A model generated the notes under the pieces. It was not told the origin of the DNA and did no database searches. It worked only from the letters and a program-made list of their open reading frames with translations. 64,000 nucleotides of DNA from Ktedonobacteria bacterium brp13 (GTDB taxonomy: Bacteria; Chloroflexota; Ktedonobacteria; Ktedonobacterales; Ktedonobacteraceae): positions 5,270,001 through 5,334,000 of the forward strand of contig AP024096.1 in the NCBI GenBank assembly GCA_015099395.1. The letters run 5' to 3'. Within the stretch, counting starts at the first letter, position 1. Each line of letters begins with the position of its first letter. The translations under genes and the position numbers were made by a program. Of the stretch, positions 8,553 through 16,469 are shown piece by piece.

Positions 8553-9137
8553 ATGCATCAGGACATTGAAGAGATACTTATTTCAGAGGAACAGATCAAA
8601 AACAGAACAGACGAACTGGGGAAACAGATCGCCGAGGACTATAAAGGCAAGAACCTCCTGCTCCTGGGCACGCTCAAAGGAGCCGTCCCTTTTATCGCAG
8701 ACCTGGCTCGTGCTATCGATCTAAACCTGGAGATTGACTATATGGCCGTCGCCAGTTATGGCAACAGCACCCAATCCAGTGGTATCGTTCGTATCATTAA
8801 AGACCTGGAAGGTCCCATCGATCAGAAGCATCTGCTGATCATCGAAGACATCATCGACAGCGGCCTCACACTCCATTATTTAGTGGACCTGCTACGTCGA
8901 CGGAACCCACTCAGCATCAAGATCTGTTCACTTTTAGACAAAGAGCGCGAGCGCGCGAAAAACGTTGTTGTCGACTATCCCGGCTTTGTCATTCCCGATA
9001 AATTCGTCGTCGGCTACGGCCTGGACTATGCGCAGCGCTACCGCAATCTGCCCTACATCGGTATCCTCAAACCATCCGTTTATTCCAACGTAGCCATCCC
9101 CGAAGATGAGCACGCCAGTCCTGCCGAGAACCACTAA
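8553..9137 (+). CDS. hpt: Hypoxanthine phosphoribosyltransferase
   Basis: A 194-residue type I phosphoribosyltransferase of purine salvage that joins hypoxanthine or guanine to PRPP. The PRPP loop is plain, LLIIEDIIDSGLTLHYL near residues 104-120. LLLGTLKGAVPFIADLAR is the first loop and DYMAVASYG the flexible loop. The C-terminal VVGYGLDYAQRYRNLPYIG is typical of bacterial Hpt. It follows tilS by 14 bases and is closed by a strong hairpin. TilS and Hpt interact in some bacteria, but whether that holds here is not shown. Confidence 0.95.
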   Translation: MHQDIEEILISEEQIKNRTDELGKQIAEDYKGKNLLLLGTLKGAVPFIADLARAIDLNLEIDYMAVASYGNSTQSSGIVRIIKDLEGPIDQKHLLIIEDIIDSGLTLHYLVDLLRRRNPLSIKICSLLDKERERAKNVVVDYPGFVIPDKFVVGYGLDYAQRYRNLPYIGILKPSVYSNVAIPEDEHASPAENH

Positions 9138-9172
9138 CCAGCAGATCAGGAAAACGGCTCAGGCATAAAAGC

Positions 9173-9215
9173 AGCAGCGAGCAAGATCCTTGCTAAGAGG
9201 ATCTTGCTCGCTGCT
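9173..9215. terminator. Terminator of tilS-hpt: perfect 18-bp stem
   Basis: AGCAGCGAGCAAGATCCT (9173-9190) and its exact complement (9198-9215) form an 18-bp stem over a 7-base loop. On the plus strand CTTTG follows; on the minus strand CTTTTAT follows. It ends the tilS-hpt operon before gpsA. Confidence 0.8.
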
Positions 9216-9304
9216 CTTTGAACTTATCTATGCTACAATGTGCCTTGTTGAAGCACTTTATTACTCTGAAGCGGAGGGCCTTTCCGCTGCTCAGGATGGA
9301 GAAG

Positions 9305-10342
9305 ATGAGTGAGATGATATCAGCAGGGATTATTGGCAGTGGAGCCTGGGGTACGACGCTGGCTTTGCTGCTCGCGAGAAAAGGCATCGCCACTACTATT
9401 TGGGAACATAATGCAGAGCGCGCCAGTGAGATGCAGCGTACACGTGTCAATCGCATCTTTCTACCAGGGATGGCCTTCCCTGCTGCGCTCCAGGTTACAA
9501 ACTCGATCGCTGAGACGACCCAACATAAAGATATAATAATTCTGGTAACCCCCTCACAACGTCTGCGTAGCAATCTACGCTTATTACGGCCTTTTCTAGA
9601 CGCCAGAACGATCCTGGTCAGTGCGAGTAAGGGCATTGAAATCGAGAGTCTTTGTCGGATGACGGAGGTGATTGAGGAGGAGGTACCGCAGAACTATGCA
9701 CAGATCGCGGCATTAAGTGGTCCCAACCTCTCAAAAGAGGTGGCGCAAGGCATGCCAGCCGCTGCGGTAGTCGCTGCCCATGAGCGTGAGATTGCTATTC
9801 AGGTCCGTGCGCTGCTGACCTGCGATACTTTCCGCGTCTATACATCCCATGATATTATCGGAGTGGAGCTGGGTGGTGCACTCAAGAATATCGTTGCGAT
9901 CGGTGCCGGTATCAATGATGGCCTGGGCTATGGTGAGAACTCGAAGGCGGCTATCATCACACGTGGGCTGGCCGAGATCTCACGGCTGGGGATAGCCGCT
10001 GGCGCTAATCCACTGACCTTCTCCGGGCTGGCCGGTATCGGCGATCTCGTCGCAACCTGTGCCAGTGTACTGAGCCGTAATCATCAGCTCGGCCGTCGTC
10101 TGGGAGCAGGCGAGAAGCTGGATGATATCCTTGCTTCAACGCATACTGTCGCGGAGGGCGTCGATACGACCAGAGCAGCACTACGGCTGGCGCAACGTTA
10201 TAATATAGAGATGCCGATCACCAGTCAGATCAGCCAGGTACTCTTCGAGGGTCTGGACCCCCGTAAAGCGGTCCCCCAGTTGATGTCACGCGATCTTAAA
10301 CATGAGCTAGCAGGCATCGCTCCTGAGGAGTCCGATGCATAG
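9305..10342 (+). CDS. gpsA: NAD(P)H-dependent glycerol-3-phosphate dehydrogenase
   Basis: A cytosolic enzyme that reduces dihydroxyacetone phosphate to sn-glycerol 3-phosphate for phospholipid synthesis. The Rossmann loop IIGSGAWGTTLALLLARKG opens the protein. VSASKGIE, the catalytic-Lys region GGALKNIVAIGAGI and GLAGIGDLVATC follow in the family order. Length is 345 residues, close to the norm. Three ATGs, at 9296, 9305 and 9314, are possible; 9305 has GGAG 3 bases away, and 9314 gives the most typical N-terminus, so the start is uncertain by a few codons. The unknown gene at 10399 follows in the same direction. Confidence 0.93.
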   Translation: MSEMISAGIIGSGAWGTTLALLLARKGIATTIWEHNAERASEMQRTRVNRIFLPGMAFPAALQVTNSIAETTQHKDIIILVTPSQRLRSNLRLLRPFLDARTILVSASKGIEIESLCRMTEVIEEEVPQNYAQIAALSGPNLSKEVAQGMPAAAVVAAHEREIAIQVRALLTCDTFRVYTSHDIIGVELGGALKNIVAIGAGINDGLGYGENSKAAIITRGLAEISRLGIAAGANPLTFSGLAGIGDLVATCASVLSRNHQLGRRLGAGEKLDDILASTHTVAEGVDTTRAALRLAQRYNIEMPITSQISQVLFEGLDPRKAVPQLMSRDLKHELAGIAPEESDA

Positions 10343-10398
10343 ATCGAATAGTACAAGCAGGACGAATAAAAAGAGAGATTAGCAAAGAAAGTATACTC

Positions 10399-11037
10399 AT
10401 GCAAGCACAGATTCAAACCTATGCTTCCTGTACACAGCAGAACTTTACAGAGAAGCTCCAACTCTTCCGCCTCGCTCTTGAGCATCTGGGCTGCGACGAT
10501 CCTGATATTCTCTCCTGGGTCACAGATATCACGTGGCCTGAGAGCGACGACGATAGCTTCGGAGATGTCTATGCTGCGCCGGTGATGCTCACACCACCCG
10601 GTGCCGAGAGCCTGACCAGCGTTGGTATAGAGATCTCGCTCTACACCACACTGGCCGTCCATAGTCTCGACGAAATTCCATCCTGGATCGGCTTTAACTT
10701 ACTCTTAGAGAGCGAGGAACTACGCCCGGACATTACTGAACCCTACACCAGAACCGAAGGACGCAGCATCTGGTATATCCTGCTTGAACTGGCAGAAAAC
10801 TTTACCGAAGTTGGAGCCTATTTTACCGAGGATTGGCAAGATAATCAGGCCTGGCGCGCGCTGATAGAAGGGAGCGCCGACCCGTGGATCTTTGAACTGG
10901 GTATCTTCCCACGTGCGCTCGCACCACACTTTCAAGAAGTCCCTGCTGGCTTCCAGGGGAGCGTCACACCCGGGGGCTTTGGTTTCGCCCAGTCTAACCG
11001 CTGGCAACAGCTACCCTGGGAAGACGAGGACGAGTAG
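10399..11037 (+). CDS. Conserved-looking acidic protein of unknown function
   Basis: A 212-residue acidic protein that I do not recognise. It has no signal peptide, transmembrane segment or metal-binding Cys pattern. Trp and aromatic residues are frequent in the C-terminal half (SIWYILLELAENFTEVGAYF, then SADPWIFELGIF), and it ends in a highly acidic tail, PWEDEDE. Codon use matches its neighbours, and it starts 56 bases after gpsA, so it may be co-transcribed with it. Its real coding status is likely from length and from its matching direction. It appears to be a soluble folded protein with a disordered end. Confidence 0.7.
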   Translation: MQAQIQTYASCTQQNFTEKLQLFRLALEHLGCDDPDILSWVTDITWPESDDDSFGDVYAAPVMLTPPGAESLTSVGIEISLYTTLAVHSLDEIPSWIGFNLLLESEELRPDITEPYTRTEGRSIWYILLELAENFTEVGAYFTEDWQDNQAWRALIEGSADPWIFELGIFPRALAPHFQEVPAGFQGSVTPGGFGFAQSNRWQQLPWEDEDE

Positions 11038-11213
11038 CAGGGACTCCAAAATGATAAAATAGTATATATTACAGTGAACAGAAAATCAGTCAGGCATATG
11101 ATTAAACTCACTATTCGCATGCCTTTAACAGAATGCATAGATCGGGTGCTATGGCGATAGAGTCCTGTCTTTCCACTACCCCTATGCCAGAGGAATTTCT
11201 GAAGGAGACATAT

Positions 11214-11588
11214 ATGAGTCACCGTATCCTGGTCGTTGATGATGACGAGGGAATTGTAGAGGTTGTACAGATCGTATTGGAGGGTGAAGGGTACGAGGTA
11301 AGGACCAGCATGGATAGTGAGGGTCTTCAACAACGTTTAGTGGATACTCTACCAGACCTGATTCTTCTTGATGTGTTATTGTCAGGTGATGATGGTCGTG
11401 ATATCTGTCGTTCGTTAAAACAGAACGAGCTCACAAAGCACATTCCTGTGATTATGCTCTCGGCACACGCCGACGCCAGTAAGGTGGCAGACGCTGGCGG
11501 TGCTGACGACTTTCTAGAGAAGCCGTTTGATGTCGATGAGCTCATCAATATGGTCGCCAAACATCTTACGCCTTCGCAACTGGCCTGA
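11214..11588 (+). CDS. Single-domain response regulator (CheY-like receiver)
   Basis: A 124-residue receiver without an output domain. Acidic residues DDD (9-11), the phospho-acceptor Asp53 in LILLDVLLS, VIMLSAH with the conserved Ser, and Lys in LEKPFD are all present, so it should be phosphorylated normally. ATG 11214 is preceded by GAAGGAGA; a frame open upstream to 11133 is ignored. No histidine kinase lies nearby, so its partner is encoded elsewhere. It could relay phosphate or act by direct protein contact, as CheY and Spo0F do. Confidence 0.9.
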   Translation: MSHRILVVDDDEGIVEVVQIVLEGEGYEVRTSMDSEGLQQRLVDTLPDLILLDVLLSGDDGRDICRSLKQNELTKHIPVIMLSAHADASKVADAGGADDFLEKPFDVDELINMVAKHLTPSQLA

Positions 11589-11613
11589 TACATTATTTCT
11601 ATAGCATGACCCA

Positions 11614-11654
11614 CACAAAAGGTGTTGGCCCGGTTCGGGCCAACACCTTTTGTG
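11614..11654. terminator. Bidirectional terminator between the receiver gene and gcvPB
   Basis: A perfect 19-bp stem (11614-11632 with 11636-11654) has only a 3-base loop and an A-rich left arm and T-rich right arm. It lies between two convergent genes and can serve both. Confidence 0.88.
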
Positions 11655-11685
11655 TTATAGATACTCCAGCATTACAGATGTGACT

Positions 11686-13161
11686 TTACGCCAGCGCAGG
11701 CTGCCAGCGCAGGTTTGGCTTACGTGCCGCCAGAGCTTGATCCAGACGTCCGACAACGGTCGTATGTGGAGCCGTCTTGACGAGATCAGGATTGCTCTCG
11801 GCCTCTTCAGCGATCTGCTGCATGACGTTGACGAAGAAGTCCAGCGATTCGCGCGTCTCGGTCTCGGTCGGCTCAATCATCATCGCTTCAGGAACGATCA
11901 ATGGGAAGTAGACCGTCGGTGCGTAGAGCCCGAAGTCAAGCAGGCGCTTGGCAATATCGGTCGCTGTGACACCACTCTGCTCTTTCTGACGCCGCGCTGA
12001 GGCGACGAATTCGTGCTGGCAGATCAGCGGATAGGCGATGTCATAAGAGGAGGCCAACTCATGCCGTAGATAGTTGGCATTGAGAATCGCACTCTCAGAG
12101 ACATGCAGCAGGCCGTCAGGACCGTTAAAGCGGATGTAGGTATAAGCGCGCACCAGGACACCGAAATTTCCCAGATTGGCACGTACCTTGCCTATCGATT
12201 GCGGACCCTGCTCCTCCCAGTAATATTCCGTGCCACGTTTGGCTGGCAATGGTCCTGGCAGGAACTCGATCAGATGTGCTTTAACGCCAATCGGGCCAGC
12301 GCCTGGACCACCACCACCATGCGGTGTACTACAGGTCTTATGCAGATTAAAGTGGACAACGTCGAAGCCCATATCACCTGGTCGCGTGATACCCATGACG
12401 GCGTTAGCGTTGGCACCATCGTAGTACAACTGTCCACCGACACTATGGATCAGACGCCCAACCTCGGCAATATTGGTATCGAAGAGGCCCAGTGTATTCG
12501 GATTCGTCAGCATAATGGCCGCAATATTCGGCCCATGCTGCTCCAGAACCTGTTTAAAGCGCTCTATCTCGATACCACCAGTAGTAGGATCTGTCTTGAC
12601 CTCGACGATCTTGTAATCGGCAAGCGTGGCGCTGGCGGGATTGGTACCATGCGCGTTGTCAGGCACCAGCACAAGATTACGGTGGCCCTGACCGTTGCTT
12701 TGATGGTAGGCTTTAATGACCATCAGGCCGGTCAACTCACCATGAGCACCAGCGGAGGGTTGCAGTGTGGTGCGGGCCATACCTGCGATCTCTGAGAGGT
12801 AGCGCTCCAGTTCGTAGATCAGCTGAATAGCACCCTGGACCGTGTGGGCTGGCTGCAAAGGATGGATATGCGCGAAACCAGGCAGAGCCGCCATATCTTC
12901 ATTCAGCTTCGGATTATACTTCATGGTGCAAGAGCCCAGCGGATAGAAACCGGTATCCACACCGAAATTGCGCTGCGACAGATGTGTATAGTGCCGTACA
13001 ATCTCGATCTCACTGACCTCGGGCAATGGGGCAGGCTCTTCACGCAACAGACTGGCCGGGATCAGGTCCTCCAGCGTAGCAACGGGTACATCCATAGCTG
13101 GCAGTGTAGCCGCGCGGCGTCCAGGGGTGCCCTTCTCAAAAATCAATGACTCTACGCTCAT
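11686..13161 (-). CDS. gcvPB: Glycine dehydrogenase (decarboxylating) subunit 2
   Basis: The PLP-carrying half of the split P protein of the glycine cleavage system, which decarboxylates glycine and passes the aminomethyl group to lipoyl-H protein. The PLP lysine is Lys275, in NLHKTCSTPHGGGGPG, the hallmark of the family. FGVDTGFYPLGSCTMKYNPK near residue 66 and DNAHGTNPASA near residue 169 are also typical. Length (491) is normal. Its start overlaps the stop of gcvPA by 4 bases, so the two subunits should be made in equal amounts. Confidence 0.96.
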   Translation of the reverse strand: MSVESLIFEKGTPGRRAATLPAMDVPVATLEDLIPASLLREEPAPLPEVSEIEIVRHYTHLSQRNFGVDTGFYPLGSCTMKYNPKLNEDMAALPGFAHIHPLQPAHTVQGAIQLIYELERYLSEIAGMARTTLQPSAGAHGELTGLMVIKAYHQSNGQGHRNLVLVPDNAHGTNPASATLADYKIVEVKTDPTTGGIEIERFKQVLEQHGPNIAAIMLTNPNTLGLFDTNIAEVGRLIHSVGGQLYYDGANANAVMGITRPGDMGFDVVHFNLHKTCSTPHGGGGPGAGPIGVKAHLIEFLPGPLPAKRGTEYYWEEQGPQSIGKVRANLGNFGVLVRAYTYIRFNGPDGLLHVSESAILNANYLRHELASSYDIAYPLICQHEFVASARRQKEQSGVTATDIAKRLLDFGLYAPTVYFPLIVPEAMMIEPTETETRESLDFFVNVMQQIAEEAESNPDLVKTAPHTTVVGRLDQALAARKPNLRWQPALA

Positions 13162-14510
13162 GCCAGCACCTCTTTCAGTACGTCAACCAGACAATCGATG
13201 TCGCCCTTTGTACGTGTCTCGGTAACGCAGAAAAGTATCGCATTATCCATGCCAGGATAGCTCTGCGCCAGTGGATAGCCTCCGATCATCTCCGCCTGCT
13301 CAAGCCGCTGCTCGATCTTACTGACGGGAACGGGGCACTTGATAACAAATTCATTGAAGAAGGGACGCGGGAAGACCGCTTCATAGCCAGGGATAGCTGT
13401 AATCCGCTGCTGGGCATAGTGAGCCTTCTGTACATTTAAGGTACCCAGTTCGCGGAAACCTTGCTTGCCGATCGCTGCCATATAGATCGTTGCGCCGACC
13501 GCCAGTAACGACTGATTGGTGCAAATGTTTGAAGTAGCACGCTCACGACGAATATGCTGCTCACGTGTCTGCAAGGTCAGTACATAACCAATCTGTTTGG
13601 CGTCTCCCTCTTCAACGGTCTGACCTACCAGGCGACCAGGGAGAAGACGCATAAATTTTTGCTTGGCGGCAATAAAACCTAGAGCCGGCGCACCGTAGCT
13701 CATAGTATTACCAAAGCTCATCAGCTCACCGACGGCGATATCGACATTGCTCTCCCCCGGAGGAGTCAGGACGCTAAAAGAGGCTGGCTCGGTAGTAACC
13801 TGGACCAGCAGAGTCCTGCCCTGGTGGGCGAGAGGATCGATCGCACGGAGATCCTCGATACAACCAAAGAAGTTTGGCTGTTGGATGACGACCGCTGCGG
13901 TCTGAGCATTTACGGCGGCGCGTAGCTCTTCAAGCGAAGTAACGCCGTCTTCTACACCGATCTCTTTGATAGTAAAGCCACGTGCAAAGGCATAGGTATG
14001 CAGAACGTTACGATACTGTGGATCGACAGCCGCTGAGATTACAACCTCACCACGACCACCAGGACCCAGTGCCAGCAACACAGCCTCAACCATAGCAGTC
14101 GAGCCATCATAGAGCGAGGCATTCGCAACATCCATACCTGTGATCTGACATACCATGGTCTGGAACTCGTAGGTCGCCTGTAACATGCCCTGGCTGACTT
14201 CAGGTTGATAGGGCGTGTATGAAGTGACAAACTCTGAGCGTCTTTGCAGATGTGGCACGACGCTAGGAATGGAGCGATCATAAGTCCCAGCACCTAAGAA
14301 GGCGATAGTGGTATCCAGATTCTTATTCTTTGCAGCCATCCGGCTCATTTCACGCTTGAGGTCAGGCTCCGACACGGCTGGCGGCAAATCAAGCGGATGA
14401 TCAAGTCGAACTTCGGCAGGTACCGGAGTCAGAAGGTCCTCCATAGAAGAGAAACCCATATGTTCCAGCATTGCCTGCTGTTCTTCTTGCGTATTTGGCA
14501 CATAGCTCAT
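13158..14510 (-). CDS. gcvPA: Glycine dehydrogenase (decarboxylating) subunit 1
   Basis: The N-terminal-half homologue of P protein (450 residues), which pairs with GcvPB in an alpha2beta2 enzyme. YVPNTQEEQQAMLEHMG is the typical opening. FLGAGTYDRSIPSVV, TSYTPYQPEVSQGMLQA and LYDGSTAMVEAVLLA follow, as in the family. ATG 14510 has GGGAGAG upstream; the frame extends 17 codons further without family resemblance. It is first in the gcvPA-gcvPB pair, and about 170 bases with a hairpin separate it from gcvH. Confidence 0.96.
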   Translation of the reverse strand: MSYVPNTQEEQQAMLEHMGFSSMEDLLTPVPAEVRLDHPLDLPPAVSEPDLKREMSRMAAKNKNLDTTIAFLGAGTYDRSIPSVVPHLQRRSEFVTSYTPYQPEVSQGMLQATYEFQTMVCQITGMDVANASLYDGSTAMVEAVLLALGPGGRGEVVISAAVDPQYRNVLHTYAFARGFTIKEIGVEDGVTSLEELRAAVNAQTAAVVIQQPNFFGCIEDLRAIDPLAHQGRTLLVQVTTEPASFSVLTPPGESNVDIAVGELMSFGNTMSYGAPALGFIAAKQKFMRLLPGRLVGQTVEEGDAKQIGYVLTLQTREQHIRRERATSNICTNQSLLAVGATIYMAAIGKQGFRELGTLNVQKAHYAQQRITAIPGYEAVFPRPFFNEFVIKCPVPVSKIEQRLEQAEMIGGYPLAQSYPGMDNAILFCVTETRTKGDIDCLVDVLKEVLA

Positions 14511-14649
14511 TCGATGAACTCTCCCTTGGGGTTGGAATGGGGGGCATTGCAGAGACTGCACCCTCCCGTCGCGGCGGTATACATACTTATATTTTTCTAT
14601 ATATGCTATATAGGCGCTCGCAATAGGTCACATAGATAAATGCATGGAA

Positions 14650-14676
14650 GGGGGAGGACAACAATTATCCTCCCCC
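14650..14676 (-). terminator. Hairpin between gcvH and gcvPA
   Basis: GGGGGAGGA (14650-14658) pairs perfectly with TCCTCCCCC (14668-14676). It lies just past the gcvH stop, so gcvT-gcvH and gcvPA-gcvPB may be partly separate units. Only a short T pair follows on the minus strand. Confidence 0.6.
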
Positions 14677-14681
14677 TGTGT

Positions 14682-15077
14682 TTAACGTCCCTGAAGATAT
14701 TTAAGATAACTGTCAGCGTCCAGCAAGTCGTCAAGCTGGCTAGCATCAGTAAGCTTGATACGTACCATCCAGCCCTTCTCATAAGGATAATCGTTAATAT
14801 ACTCTGGATGATCTTTCAGCTCCTGGTTGGCTCCTACGATGCTGCCACTGAGCGGGGCGACCAGTTCGGAGGTCGCTTTGACGGACTCGAGGTCGCCAAA
14901 CTTCTCCTCACCAGCCAGGGTCTGACCGCTCTCCCAGGGCAATTCTATATATACAATGTCACCAAGCTGGTCTTGAGCATAATCAGTGATGCCGATTACA
15001 GCCTCGTCTCCCTCAATGCGTACCCATTCATCGGTCTTGCTATATTTCAAGTTGGCTGGATGATTGAGACTAGCCAT
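14682..15077 (-). CDS. gcvH: Glycine cleavage system H protein
   Basis: A 131-residue lipoyl carrier that shuttles the aminomethyl arm between P, T and L proteins. The lipoylated lysine is Lys67, in LESVKATSEL. YSKTDEWVRIEGD, IGITDYAQDQLGDIVYIELP and the GWMVRIKL end are the canonical H-protein barrel. Length is normal. It lies 39 bases after gcvT on the same strand. No L protein (lpd) or lipoate ligase is in the window. Confidence 0.97.
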   Translation of the reverse strand: MASLNHPANLKYSKTDEWVRIEGDEAVIGITDYAQDQLGDIVYIELPWESGQTLAGEEKFGDLESVKATSELVAPLSGSIVGANQELKDHPEYINDYPYEKGWMVRIKLTDASQLDDLLDADSYLKYLQGR

Positions 15078-15116
15078 CTGTTCTTGCTCCCTTCTTCAGA
15101 ACAAAAGAATCAAAGC

Positions 15117-16244
15117 TTATTTGCGCTTGCGATCGTAAAAGGGCAGTGCAACGATCTGTGCAGCAATACGTCTGCCACGGATATCTACCGTTATCTGATT
15201 GCCGATAGTAGCTTCAGCAGGCTCGACATAACCGATACCAATGTTCTTCTGTACCGTAGGGCCAGGAGCGCCACTGGTTAAGATTCCTATCTGTCGCTCT
15301 CCTGAGAAGATAGCATAACCACTGCGTGGCACGCCGCGCTCTAAGAGGATGACGCCTACCAGTAACTTTGCGGGTCCCTGCGCTTTTACCTGGAGCAAAG
15401 CATCCCGACCAATAAAATCACTCGTTTTATTCAGCTTCACGGTCCAGCCCAGACGAGCCTCCAATGGATTCATATGCTCATCCAGTTCATGACCGTAGAG
15501 ACAGAGCCCGGCCTCCAGCCGCAACGTATCACGAGCACCCAGGCCAGCCGGGATCAAACCATGTGGCTTGCCTGCTGCGAGCAGAGCCTGCCAGAGCGCA
15601 ACCGCATCAGGAGCGGCACCAAACAGCTCGAAACCATCTTCACCTGTATAGCCAGTCCGTGAAACAATACAGTCCTTACCATCAACCACGCCTAGCACGA
15701 AATGGTAGTAACGTATAGAGGCGAGGTCACTATCGGTAAGGGTCTGAAGGATCTCAAGAGCCTTTGGCCCCTGAATAGAGATCAAGGAGGTTGTAGCGGA
15801 CTGATTGGAGAGTGAAACGTGCTCAAAGCCTCGCGCTTGCTCCTGCACCCAGGTAAAATCTTTGTCGATGTTGGCCGCATTAACAACCAGCATGTAATGA
15901 TTTTCAGCGAGATAATAGACAAGAATATCGTCTATCACATTCCCATCAGGCATACACAATTGTGTGTATAAAGCCTGTCCAATCGCCAGACGCGCTACGT
16001 CATTGGGCACCAGGTATTGCAAGAAGGCTAGAGCGTCCTCTCCCTCGACCTTAAATTCACCCATATGGCTGACATCAAAGAGGCCAGCTCGCGTTCGCAC
16101 CGCCTGATGTTCGTCGAGGATACCGCTATATTGTACCGGCATCTCCCAACCACCAAACTCCACCAGTCGTGCACCCAGAGCCTGATGCTGCTCATACAAC
16201 GGGGTGCGTTTCAAGCGTGAGACGTCACCATCATTTGCTGTCAT
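15117..16244 (-). CDS. gcvT: Glycine cleavage system T protein (aminomethyltransferase)
   Basis: A 375-residue folate-dependent enzyme that releases ammonia from the H-protein arm and forms 5,10-methylene-tetrahydrofolate. The N-terminal RLKRTPLYEQHQALGARLV and FGGWEMPVQYSGILDEHQAV are diagnostic. DVSHMGEFKVEG and the folate-site SRTGYTGEDGFEL follow in order, and the C-terminal domain (VGVILLERGVPRSGY) is complete. ATG 16244 has GGAG 10 bases upstream; the frame opens 9 codons earlier without support. It is first gene of the gcv set and lies behind a good promoter. Confidence 0.96.
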   Translation of the reverse strand: MTANDGDVSRLKRTPLYEQHQALGARLVEFGGWEMPVQYSGILDEHQAVRTRAGLFDVSHMGEFKVEGEDALAFLQYLVPNDVARLAIGQALYTQLCMPDGNVIDDILVYYLAENHYMLVVNAANIDKDFTWVQEQARGFEHVSLSNQSATTSLISIQGPKALEILQTLTDSDLASIRYYHFVLGVVDGKDCIVSRTGYTGEDGFELFGAAPDAVALWQALLAAGKPHGLIPAGLGARDTLRLEAGLCLYGHELDEHMNPLEARLGWTVKLNKTSDFIGRDALLQVKAQGPAKLLVGVILLERGVPRSGYAIFSGERQIGILTSGAPGPTVQKNIGIGYVEPAEATIGNQITVDIRGRRIAAQIVALPFYDRKRK

Positions 16245-16361
16245 TACACAAATACTCCAGTTACGTTCCAATTGCTTCGTCAGTATGCACGAAATGCACA
16301 GAAATAACCCCAGCCAAAGTCGAGCCTCCGGCTCAACGTTGTGGGATATCTATACACACTC

Positions 16362-16390
16362 ACTATAGCAGATTTTATGAGCAATCACAA
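16362..16390 (-). promoter_or_regulatory. Promoter of gcvT-gcvH
   Basis: On the reverse strand TTGTGA (16385-16390) and TATAGT (16362-16367) are separated by exactly 17 bases. The leader of about 115 bases holds a GAGCC-GGA-GGCTC hairpin. I looked for a glycine riboswitch here and did not find its conserved cores. Confidence 0.6.
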
Positions 16391-16469
16391 CAAACATTGA
16401 TCACAACACACTCTAAAAGAACGCTCCCCGTCCCCTATAAAAGGGGACCAAAAAAGAGATTGTGCCTTG

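Noticed and set aside
16245..16361. Glycine riboswitch before gcvT
   Set aside because: Searched by eye; conserved tandem aptamer cores are not present, only a short GAGCC hairpin.
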